DNA of 5,072 nt from Proteiniphilum sp. UBA5283 (GCA_002408485.1 DHSP01000050.1:3399-8470); one strand, 5' to 3'; shown: positions 1-5,072, counted from the first letter of the stretch. Numbers and translations: made by a program. Notes: generated by a model not told the origin, from the letters alone.

Positions 1-5
1 TTTAT

Positions 6-39
6 GTTGTTTATACAGTTTCCACATCGTCTAAACAAC
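6..39. repeat. 8-bp inverted repeat downstream of acr3
   Basis: GTTGTTTA (6-13) and TAAACAAC (32-39) are perfect inverted copies 18 bases apart, after the acr3 stop. In the acr3 transcript they could pair, but the stem is AT-rich, the loop long and no U run follows (the RNA continues AUAAA), so it does not look like a classical terminator. Bases 1-79 hold no convincing gene. An ATG at 27 on the minus strand is open to the left edge for nine codons and might be the start of a following gene. Confidence 0.3.
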
Positions 40-79
40 TATTTCTGTCAGAATGTTTGTCATGCCTCTTCAAAATGAA

Positions 80-1132
80 TCACTTCACTATTGTGTGTGC
101 GGGATAGTATTTTGTCTTGAGGCGTTTTGACACATTCACCAGCAGGATCAGCACGGGCACCTCCACCAGGGGACCAACCACACCGGCGAAAGCTTGTCCG
201 CTATGCAACCCGAAAACGCCGATGGCCACAGCAATGGCCAGCTCAAAATTGTTGCCCGAGGCGGTAAACGAGATGGAAGCGTTCTTGTCGTAGGAGGTAT
301 GCATCGCTTTGCTGGCAAAGAAGCTGATAAAGAACATCAGGGTAAAATAGATTATCAGCGGGATGGCTATGCGCACCACGTCCATGGGGATCTCCACGAT
401 CAGTTCGCCCTTGAGGCTGAACATCAGCACAATGGTAAACAGCAGGGCTATCAGCGTAATCGGTGATATGGCCGGAATAAATTTCTTTTCGTACCAGCTC
501 ACCCCTTTCACCTTCACCAGGATTAGCCGACTCAACATGCCCATCAGGAACGGAATGCCCAGATAAATGGCAACAGTTCGGGCGATGGTTCCGATGGAAA
601 TGTCCACGATGGCCCCCTCGAAACCGAATAACGGAGGCAGCTTCGTGATAAATAACCAGGCGTAAAAGCTGTAAAAGAACACCTGAAAGATGCTGTTCAG
701 CGCAACCAGGCCAGCGCCATACTCACTGTTCCCTCCCGCCAGATCGTTCCACACCAGCACCATGGCGATACAACGTGCCAACCCGATCAGGATGACGCCG
801 ATCATATATTCGGGATAATCGCGCAGGAAAACAATCGCCAACAGGAACATCAGGATGGGCCCGATGATCCAGTTCAGCACGAGCGATATGGTGAGCACCT
901 TTCCATTGGTGAACACGTTGGGCAGCAACTTATAATCCACCTTTGCCAATGGCGGATACATCATCAGAATTAAACCGATGGCCAGCGGGATGTTGACGGT
1001 GCCCCTCGACAGGGCATCGACCCGTCCGCCGAAAGAGGGAATGAAATAACCCAGTGCCACACCTACAGCCATCGCCAGGAATATCCAGAGGGTAAGGTAC
1101 CTGTCCAGGAAACGCATGTTACTTTTACTCAT
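80..1132 (-). CDS. acr3: Acr3-type arsenite efflux transporter
   Basis: Inner-membrane permease of the ACR3 (bile/arsenite/riboflavin transporter) family that exports arsenite. About ten hydrophobic segments are visible, near residues 15-33, 47-65, 79-103, 108-129, 138-162, 180-205, 218-242, 252-277, 285-308 and 315-338. The family signature GLARCIAMVLVWN is in the fourth segment, with the functionally essential Cys at residue 121. SGNNFELA in the ninth carries the conserved Glu at residue 297. The chosen start (ATG at 1132, giving MSKSNMRFLDRYLTLW, 350 aa) places the family's N-terminal FLDRYLTLW close to the start, as is usual. In-frame alternatives are ATG at 1162, GTG at 1165 and ATG at 1117; no strong Shine-Dalgarno separates them. 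It is the last visible gene of the operon, 151 bases after arsM-arsC. With arsA present it probably works as an ATP-driven ArsA-Acr3 pump, although Acr3 can also work alone on the proton-motive force. Family assignment is firm; the exact start is not. Confidence 0.95.
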   Translation of the reverse strand: MSKSNMRFLDRYLTLWIFLAMAVGVALGYFIPSFGGRVDALSRGTVNIPLAIGLILMMYPPLAKVDYKLLPNVFTNGKVLTISLVLNWIIGPILMFLLAIVFLRDYPEYMIGVILIGLARCIAMVLVWNDLAGGNSEYGAGLVALNSIFQVFFYSFYAWLFITKLPPLFGFEGAIVDISIGTIARTVAIYLGIPFLMGMLSRLILVKVKGVSWYEKKFIPAISPITLIALLFTIVLMFSLKGELIVEIPMDVVRIAIPLIIYFTLMFFISFFASKAMHTSYDKNASISFTASGNNFELAIAVAIGVFGLHSGQAFAGVVGPLVEVPVLILLVNVSKRLKTKYYPAHTIVK

Positions 1133-1221
1133 GAACCTGATATTTAGGGAGCGATTGTACATCACTCTGAATCCAATTTTGTTAAACTCTTTTATTTTTA
1201 TTTAATCGGATAGGATGCACA

Positions 1222-1236
1222 AAAAGTCAGACTTTT
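1222..1236. repeat. AT-rich palindrome in the arsM-arsC / acr3 gap
   Basis: AAAAGTCAGACTTTT is a perfect palindrome with 7-base arms and one central base. In the operon RNA it could fold as a 6-bp AT-rich stem with a 3-base loop followed by a short U stretch and G. It is too weak to call a terminator with confidence, but it lies between the two genes, where a partial stop or an RNA-processing site could lower acr3 expression. The rest of the gap (1133-1283) shows no recognisable promoter. Confidence 0.3.
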
Positions 1237-1283
1237 CGCGCAACAACATCAACCGGGTAAGATGTTTGTCTTCTCTTCTGCTT

Positions 1284-1709
1284 TTATTGTCGGATATGAT
1301 TCACATAAAACGCATGAAATTCCTCTTTTATTTCATCGCGTACGCGGACATATTCCGAGAGGATAAATTCAGGCGTACCCGTCGCATCCGACGGATCGTC
1401 AAAGCCGATATGCAGGCGGTGTTTCACTTTTCCCATAAAGGCCGGGCAACTCTCGTTCGCACCGCCACAGACCGTGATCACATAGTCCCATTCCCCGTCC
1501 AGGTACTTATCCACACTGTCGGAGGTGTGATGTGAAATATCAATACCCGCTTCTTTCATGACTTCTACCGCTTTGGGATTTAACTTGCCGCTTGCGTTTG
1601 TGCCGGCCGAATGAACATCCAGGTCCGGATCGAACGATTGCAGAAAACCATGTGCCATCTGGCTACGGCAACTATTTCCTGTACACAGGATTAAAATTCG
1701 TTTATTCAT
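1284..1709 (-). other. arsC: Possible independent arsC start inside the fusion gene (141 codons)
   Basis: An ATG at 1709 opens a 141-residue product, MNKRILILCTGNSCRSQ onward. This is close to the usual length of a stand-alone thioredoxin-coupled arsenate reductase (131-140 aa). The hydrophobic strand and the CX5R loop begin where such proteins normally begin. The bases just before it are A-rich (GCA, nine A in total, then CAAACAG), a typical setting for Bacteroidetes translation starts, which depend little on Shine-Dalgarno pairing. A ribosome could therefore make free ArsC from this site in addition to the fusion. The reaction would be arsenate to arsenite, with electrons from thioredoxin. 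The coding capacity is seen directly; internal initiation is an inference. Confidence 0.5.
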
Positions 1710-2519
1710 CTGTTTGTTTTTTTTTGCTTTTACGGTAATTGAAAAAATTCCCGACTCTCCTGATTTAAACGCTGTCAAAGAATCACGATGCATATATTTT
1801 AAAAGTAGCTCATCGGGCATATTCACTTTCTTCCTGCTAACGACTTCGATTTCATTGAACTTTGCCATGGATATCTCAGCGAGGTAATTTTCCTGCGGTA
1901 TTGCTCCGGCCACACACCCCACATACATTTCAACAGCTTTTGAGAGCTCCCGGGGAAGCTCCCCTTTCAGTACGATGTCAGATATACAGAAATGACCTCC
2001 GGGTTTTAAAACACGGTATATTTCGTGAAATATCTTATCTTTTGCAGGAAGCAAATTGAGCACACAATTACTGATGACTAAATCGATTGAACTGCTTTCA
2101 ACCGGTAAATTTTCAATATCCCCTTCACGAAATTCTACATTTTGGAATCCTCTTTTTTTTGCATTTTCTCGTGCTTTAGCAACCATTGCCGGGGTAAAGT
2201 CAACTCCGATCACTTTCCCGGATTCTCCTACTTCCGCACGGGCGATAAAACAGTCATTCCCGGCTCCTGAGCCTAAGTCCAAAACGATGTCTCCTTTTTG
2301 TATATTCGCAAACTGCGTTGGGATCCCGCATCCTAATCCCATATCCGCCTCGGCAATATATCCGTCAAAAGCACGGTAGTCTTCACTCATTATACTATGA
2401 CCATCTACTGAACAACAGGAGGAAGAGCAACAGGAGGATTTCTGATTTAGCAAAACAATATCCCCATATTTTTGCTTCACCACTTCTTTTATTTTATCGT
2501 TCTTTTTCATCGCGCTCAT
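1284..2519 (-). CDS. arsM-arsC: Fused arsenite methyltransferase (ArsM) and thioredoxin-type arsenate reductase (ArsC)
   Basis: A single frame of 411 codons joins two cytoplasmic enzymes. Residues 1 to about 265 are ArsM, the SAM-dependent As(III) methyltransferase. They carry an N-terminal CC-SSS-CC cluster (Cys30, 31, 35, 36), SAM motif I DLGSGAG at 81-87, and the three conserved arsenic-binding Cys at 64 (GLGCG), 152 (SNC) and 202 (VGC). Residues 271-411 are a complete ArsC of the S. aureus pI258 type. The P-loop CTGNSCRS gives Cys279, Cys284 and Arg285, the resolving pair is Cys351 and Cys358 (VCGGANESCP), and the general-acid loop is DDP at 374-376. The linker KAKKNKQ is coded across nine A residues, and an ATG starts ArsC directly after it. 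Start choice: ATG at 2519 shares a base with the arsA stop (TAATG) and has GGAG about 9 bases upstream. ATG at 2534 would add five residues inside arsA, and ATG at 2510 is also possible. The ArsM part is AT-richer than its neighbours. Both domains look intact and active; whether the cell makes the fusion, separate proteins or both is open. Confidence 0.9.
   Translation of the reverse strand: MSAMKKNDKIKEVVKQKYGDIVLLNQKSSCCSSSCCSVDGHSIMSEDYRAFDGYIAEADMGLGCGIPTQFANIQKGDIVLDLGSGAGNDCFIARAEVGESGKVIGVDFTPAMVAKARENAKKRGFQNVEFREGDIENLPVESSSIDLVISNCVLNLLPAKDKIFHEIYRVLKPGGHFCISDIVLKGELPRELSKAVEMYVGCVAGAIPQENYLAEISMAKFNEIEVVSRKKVNMPDELLLKYMHRDSLTAFKSGESGIFSITVKAKKNKQMNKRILILCTGNSCRSQMAHGFLQSFDPDLDVHSAGTNASGKLNPKAVEVMKEAGIDISHHTSDSVDKYLDGEWDYVITVCGGANESCPAFMGKVKHRLHIGFDDPSDATGTPEFILSEYVRVRDEIKEEFHAFYVNHIRQ
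1717..1725 (-). repeat. A9 homopolymer at the ArsM/ArsC junction, possible slippage site
   Basis: Nine consecutive A on the coding strand lie in the linker codons GCA AAA AAA AAC. As written, ArsM reads through into ArsC. One A fewer gives an ArsM ending in TGA that overlaps the arsC ATG as ATGA. One A more gives an ArsM ending in TAA within ATGAATAA. Both shifted frames thus stop exactly at the arsC start, the normal layout of two translationally coupled genes. Runs of nine A are known to cause RNA-polymerase slippage, as in Thermus thermophilus dnaX. This may be a functional slippage site, a recent fusing indel, or a sequencing error. Confidence 0.6.
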
Positions 2520-2532
2520 TATAAATTTCTCC
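2519..2532 (-). promoter_or_regulatory. arsA stop / arsM start overlap (TAATG) with upstream GGAG
   Basis: The last codons of arsA read TGG AGA AAT TTA TAA, and the next ATG begins on the final A of that stop. GGAG at 2532-2529 is about 9 bases before the ATG at 2519. The one-base overlap points to translational coupling between arsA and arsM and favours this start over the ATG at 2534, which lies inside arsA and lacks its own purine-rich leader. Confidence 0.5.
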
Positions 2533-4231
2533 ATTCAATCAGCGCCGTATGCTCACCGGAAAGTTCTTTCACTTTCCCAATCCACGAAAATTCACTCCGA
2601 GCTTTTGATTGCAGAAAAGGGTTCTCAGTATATACCAGTGAGAGGCAGGAGTTGACCACCCACCATTTGTTGTGTATGCCGGCCCGCTGTAAATCGGCTT
2701 GTAGCCTTTCCGCTTCAAATACAGGTGTTGCTTCAGGCAGGGTGACGATCACCACCTCCGTCTCTTCCGGGTTTCTCAAACGGGGCAATAACCGGCTTAC
2801 CGAATCGGAAATACCCTGTGCCCTTTCCACTTCCTTATGGTAACTTTGTGTGGAATCCAGCAGGAGGAGCGTGTGGCCGGTAGGTGCGGTATCAATCACC
2901 ACAATTTCAGTGTCTGCCTTGTCCACAATTTCAGCGAAAGCTTTAAATACCGCTATTTCCTGGGTACAGGGAGAACGCAGATCCTCTTCTATATATGCCA
3001 TATCTTCGGCGCTCATGTTCGGTGCGGCCTTGCCACGTACCTCATTCTTGTATTTTTCCAACTCCGTTGCTTCATCGATGCGGCTCACAGAGATACCGGC
3101 TTTCAAAGCAAGGTCGTAATTCAGGTGGTTTGCCGGGTCGGTAGTCGTCAGGTGCACCTTGGCCCCGCGTGCAGATAATCCGAGTGCAATATTTGTAGCC
3201 AACGTGGTTTTGCCTACGCCCCCTTTTCCCATCGTAAAAACAACCCGTTTACCGCTGGCATAGAGATCATCAATTAAATCTTCCAGCCCTTTTTCGCTCC
3301 TCATCGGTTTGTAGTCATCGATCAACTCCACATTGTCCTCGTACAATAACCTGCGGATATTGGCAATATCCGATAAATTATAAGAACGTAATGGAACAGT
3401 GAATGTGGGGTAGTCCGCTATTTCATCCGGAATGTCTTGCAAAGCCGATTGCTGTTTTTCGTGAATTTCATGGAATACCCTATCCTCATTTTGCAATTGC
3501 TGCAAAACCCCGTTGATCACCAGAATCTGATTCTTTATGCCCAGCAGTTGCAGCTCGTGCGACGAACGGGCAGCTTCATGTAAGGCAGATGTCTCGGGAC
3601 GACTCACTAGTACGAGACGGGTTTTACTGCCGTCTGCCAGGGTATTGACCGCCTCTTTATAAATATCTTTCCGTTCCTCAAGACCCGACAATTGACCCAG
3701 ACACGATGCACCGTGTGTACTCTCGCTGATAAACGTACTCCAGGCAGAAGGCAACTGCAACATACGCAACGTATGACCCGTAGGGGCTGTATCGAAGATG
3801 ATATGGTCATATTCCGATTGTTTGGAGGCATCCGTCAGAAAATCGGAAAATGCATTGAACGCGGCAATCTCCACCGTGCAGGAGCCCGAGAGTTGTTCCT
3901 CCATATTCCGGAGTACGCTGACAGGCAGTTTTCCCCTGAACGGAGAGATGACACTTTCCCGGTATGCAGCCGCTTCCTGTTCCGGATCAAGGTTTACCAC
4001 CGTAAGCCCCGGCACATTGGCAACAGACGTACCTTGTCCGTTCAATTTTTGGGCGAAAACATCCTGAAGGTTTGATGCCGGATCCGTACTGATCAGCAGG
4101 ATTTTCTTTCCACCATCTGCCAAGCCTATTGCGGTTGCACAGGCAACCGATGTTTTTCCTACTCCTCCTTTACCGGTAAAAAAGAGGTATTTTGCGATTG
4201 CTGTTTCTGATAAATTAAATGGTTTCATCAT
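2519..4231 (-). CDS. arsA: ArsA arsenite-stimulated ATPase (two-domain pump ATPase)
   Basis: Cytoplasmic ATPase that binds arsenite and energises the membrane permease, here presumably Acr3. The 570 residues form two homologous halves, as in the bacterial ArsA of plasmid R773. Each half has a deviant Walker A GKGGVGKT (20-27 and 335-342, signature Lys at 21 and 336) and a DTAPTGHT motif (147-154 and 447-454). The halves are joined by a linker near 285-325. The three Cys that form the metalloid site in E. coli ArsA (113, 172, 422) have clear counterparts: Cys118 in GSCTVEIAAF, Cys177 in GASCLG and Cys422 in SPCTQEIAVF. Nothing is truncated. Two tandem ATG codons (4231 and 4228) are possible starts, 20 bases after arsD, with no strong Shine-Dalgarno. 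The arsD-arsA order matches the chaperone-ATPase pairing known from R773. It ends on the start of arsM-arsC. A sampled stretch is about 51% G+C. Confidence 0.97.
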   Translation of the reverse strand: MMKPFNLSETAIAKYLFFTGKGGVGKTSVACATAIGLADGGKKILLISTDPASNLQDVFAQKLNGQGTSVANVPGLTVVNLDPEQEAAAYRESVISPFRGKLPVSVLRNMEEQLSGSCTVEIAAFNAFSDFLTDASKQSEYDHIIFDTAPTGHTLRMLQLPSAWSTFISESTHGASCLGQLSGLEERKDIYKEAVNTLADGSKTRLVLVSRPETSALHEAARSSHELQLLGIKNQILVINGVLQQLQNEDRVFHEIHEKQQSALQDIPDEIADYPTFTVPLRSYNLSDIANIRRLLYEDNVELIDDYKPMRSEKGLEDLIDDLYASGKRVVFTMGKGGVGKTTLATNIALGLSARGAKVHLTTTDPANHLNYDLALKAGISVSRIDEATELEKYKNEVRGKAAPNMSAEDMAYIEEDLRSPCTQEIAVFKAFAEIVDKADTEIVVIDTAPTGHTLLLLDSTQSYHKEVERAQGISDSVSRLLPRLRNPEETEVVIVTLPEATPVFEAERLQADLQRAGIHNKWWVVNSCLSLVYTENPFLQSKARSEFSWIGKVKELSGEHTALIEWRNL

Positions 4232-4251
4232 TGTTTATTCAAATCTGCAAA

Positions 4252-4578
4252 TTACTTAACCGGGATAAAGTCCAGGGAAATTCCCGTCCACTCACCCAGT
4301 TGTTTGCTGGTGGGATAAACTTTGGACAGAACGATTTCTCCGTCTACCAATGTGATGGGTAAAGCTTCGGCTCCCTGCTCCTGTAAACATTGGTTTACCA
4401 CACTATTCGAAACAAATGCCCGGGGTTCATCCTTTAAATTATGACGGGTAATGTTGACACCCTTTCTTTTTAACGTATCGGTTACCGTGGCCATCCTCAT
4501 TAATTCAGGATTAATATTCGGGCCGCACAATCCGGTGGGGCAACACATGGCCGGATCAAAAATCTCAATCGTTTTCAT
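4252..4578 (-). CDS. arsD: ArsD arsenite metallochaperone
   Basis: Small cytoplasmic protein that binds arsenite, often as delivered by glutathione or other thiols, and hands it to ArsA, raising the affinity of the pump. It has 108 residues and a thioredoxin-like fold by family. The N-terminal metalloid site is complete: MCCPTGLCG gives Cys12, Cys13 and Cys18 at the same positions as in E. coli R773 ArsD. A further Cys is at residue 64. The vicinal Cys pairs near the C-terminus of R773 ArsD (around 112-113 and 119-120) are absent, because the protein ends at 108; those pairs are not needed for chaperone activity. ArsD of R773 has also been described as a weak second repressor; nothing here tests that. 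The start ATG follows an A-rich leader, and the gene lies 107 bases after arsR and 20 bases before arsA. Confidence 0.95.
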   Translation of the reverse strand: MKTIEIFDPAMCCPTGLCGPNINPELMRMATVTDTLKRKGVNITRHNLKDEPRAFVSNSVVNQCLQEQGAEALPITLVDGEIVLSKVYPTSKQLGEWTGISLDFIPVK

Positions 4579-4592
4579 TGTTTATCTGATTA

Positions 4593-4630
4593 GTTTTGGT
4601 CTATATAATTATATCAACATCGTTTTGATC
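4593..4630. repeat. AT-only 12-bp palindrome flanked by two 9-base direct repeats
   Basis: In the gap before arsD, ATATAATTATAT (4603-4614) is a perfect palindrome. On either side lie direct copies of GTTTTGRTC on the plus strand (4593-4601 and 4622-4630; GAYCAAAAC on the coding strand). This could be a protein-binding site or part of a promoter. It could also be chance in AT-rich sequence, so the confidence refers only to the pattern being real. Confidence 0.3.
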
Positions 4631-4643
4631 ATAGAGTTTTATC

Positions 4644-4659
4644 TTCGCCGAACAACGAA
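4644..4659. promoter_or_regulatory. Candidate second ArsR operator between arsR and arsD
   Basis: TTCG, 8 bases, CGAA repeats the core and exact spacing of the large inverted repeat in front of arsR. With one flanking base on each side, the two 18-base sites agree at 12 positions. Reading the window by eye I found this core only at these two places, and both are intergenic. The outer arms seen at the main operator are not present here, so binding should be weaker. A poor -7-like box, TATGTTCG (coding strand, 4663-4656), overlaps it, but no TTTG lies at the right distance upstream. It may mark an internal ArsR-controlled promoter for arsD onward, or a second repressor contact. Confidence 0.4.
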
Positions 4660-4685
4660 CATAAAAAGCAAAAAAACAGATCGCC

Positions 4686-5015
4686 TTAACAATTTATCCC
4701 TTTCCCGTCGAACAAGTTGAAAAGATCTGAAAAGAGTTTTCGGGCAATTTCCCAATTCTCTTTGTGGATGCAATACCGTACTTTTGGCGCTTCAATCTCT
4801 CCCTGTATCAAACCGGCCTCTTTCAATTCCTTCAGATGTTGTGAAACGGTAGATTTGGCCATGGGAAGCTCGTCGTGGATATCGCCAAAAAAGCAACTGT
4901 CCTGAGAGGCTAGAAATACCAGAATCTCAATCCGGGTTGGATGTCCCAACGCTTTCGCCAGGCGGGCCACCATCTCCTGTTCTGCTGTCTGTAACGTATG
5001 CTTTGTTGTCTCCAT
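4686..5015 (-). CDS. arsR: ArsR/SmtB-family arsenite-responsive repressor
   Basis: Winged-helix repressor of 109 residues that should bind the operator over its own promoter as a dimer and release it when As(III) binds. The core MVARLAKALGHPTRIEILVFL is followed by the recognition region STVSQHLKELKEAGLIQGEI (about 55-74) and a wing ending in KVRYCI. The sensor differs from the classical E. coli type. The ELCVCDLC motif is missing, and the equivalent stretch reads DSCFFGDI, with one Cys at 41. The only other Cys are at 82 (YCI) and at the very last residue, 109. The metalloid site is therefore probably built from Cys41, Cys82 and possibly Cys109. The gene is first in the operon; its ATG lies about 13 bases after the expected transcription start, so the leader is very short. 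Identification is firm; arsenic as inducer follows from the operon and not from the sensor motif alone. Confidence 0.95.
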   Translation of the reverse strand: METTKHTLQTAEQEMVARLAKALGHPTRIEILVFLASQDSCFFGDIHDELPMAKSTVSQHLKELKEAGLIQGEIEAPKVRYCIHKENWEIARKLFSDLFNLFDGKGINC

Positions 5016-5017
5016 AC

Positions 5018-5055
5018 TTCAATTAATGTTCGCAAATATACGAACACTAATTGAA
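5018..5055. promoter_or_regulatory. ArsR operator: 15-bp inverted repeat around the -7 box
   Basis: TTCAATTAATGTTCG (5018-5032) and CGAACACTAATTGAA (5041-5055) are inverted copies with 14 of 15 positions matching, separated by 8 bases (CAAATATA). The inner core is TTCG-N8-CGAA. The 8-base centre read on the coding strand is TATATTTG, the -7 element itself. A bound ArsR dimer would thus sit across the -7 box and block initiation. The inverted repeat is seen directly; ArsR as the binding protein is inferred from its position next to arsR. Confidence 0.75.
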
Positions 5056-5064
5056 TCATCCAAA
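5033..5064 (-). promoter_or_regulatory. Bacteroidetes-type promoter of the ars operon
   Basis: On the coding strand a TTTG (5064-5061) is followed by 20 bases and TATATTTG (5040-5033). This matches the Bacteroides consensus of TTTG about 19-21 bases before TAnnTTTG at every fixed position. Transcription should begin a few bases after 5033, leaving a leader of about 10-15 bases before the arsR ATG. No other equally good pair was found in the gaps before arsD or acr3, so this is probably the main promoter for all five functions. Confidence 0.75.
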
Positions 5065-5072
5065 TTTTCGGA

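Noticed and set aside
41..55. TTCTG-T-CAGAA palindrome after acr3 as a terminator
   Set aside because: Only five paired bases with a one-base centre and no U run; it cannot form a stable hairpin.
31..63. Ten-codon minus-strand frame (MTNILTEIVV) after a GAAGAGG stretch
   Set aside because: Too short to support without comparison; the purine stretch is the only signal.
194..566. Two plus-strand open frames inside acr3
   Set aside because: They lie antisense to a well-conserved transporter, have no recognisable domain, and lack a promoter.
1215..1535. Plus-strand open frame of 106 codons starting in the gap and running into arsC
   Set aside because: Most of it is antisense to the conserved ArsC domain and it resembles no known protein; a shadow frame.
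1862..2843. Several plus-strand open frames opposite arsM and the end of arsA
   Set aside because: All are antisense to conserved coding sequence, low in recognisable content and mutually overlapping.
2837..4075. Open frames in other frames over arsA, including a minus-strand 74-codon frame at 3607-3831
   Set aside because: They overlap the uninterrupted ArsA frame, whose motifs are complete in both halves.
4670..4682. U7 stretch after arsR as a terminator
   Set aside because: No stem lies directly before the T run on the coding strand; a 6-bp partner about 45 bases away is too distant, and arsD needs read-through from the arsR promoter.
4451..4720. Hydrophobic plus-strand open frame of 89 codons spanning the arsR-arsD gap
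   Set aside because: It looks membrane-like only because it is antisense to arsD and crosses AT-rich DNA. It overlaps both genes and has no promoter.
1..5072. CRISPR arrays, tRNA or rRNA genes, insertion sequences, attachment sites
   Set aside because: No regular repeat-spacer pattern, cloverleaf, transposase or integrase sequence was seen on either strand.

Overview
The window holds a single arsenic-resistance operon, read entirely on the minus strand from right to left: arsR, arsD, arsA, an arsM-arsC fusion and acr3. The host is very probably a member of the Bacteroidetes (Bacteroidales-like). The only clear promoter, in front of arsR, has the two-part form of that phylum (TTTG, 20 bases, TATATTTG). 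Most starts lack a strong Shine-Dalgarno and sit behind A-rich leaders, and the proteins read as Bacteroidetes-type Ars proteins. The species cannot be fixed from the sequence.

Layout from right to left. Bases 5016-5072 carry the promoter and a 38-bp near-perfect inverted repeat whose 8-bp centre is the -7 box, so repressor and RNA polymerase should compete for the same bases. arsR (4686-5015) follows. A 107-base gap (4579-4685) holds a second TTCG-N8-CGAA site, an AT-only palindrome and a pair of short direct repeats. Then come arsD (4252-4578) and arsA (2519-4231), 20 bases apart. The arsM-arsC gene (1284-2519) starts on the arsA stop codon (TAATG). A 151-base gap with a small AT-rich palindrome precedes acr3 (80-1132). 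Bases 1-79 hold an inverted repeat and no recognisable gene or classical terminator.

How the genes fit together: the ArsC domain reduces arsenate to arsenite. ArsD collects arsenite and passes it to the ArsA ATPase, which is expected to drive efflux through the membrane protein Acr3. The ArsM domain offers a second fate, methylation of arsenite with S-adenosylmethionine. ArsR should release DNA when arsenite binds.

The most unusual point is the arsM-arsC junction. The two enzymes form one reading frame only because of a run of nine A residues just before a good arsC start codon. Gaining or losing one A would end ArsM right at that ATG, giving two ordinary overlapping genes. The arsM part is also poorer in G+C (about 42%) than arsA, arsC and acr3 (about 50-51%), which suggests that arsM joined the operon from elsewhere.
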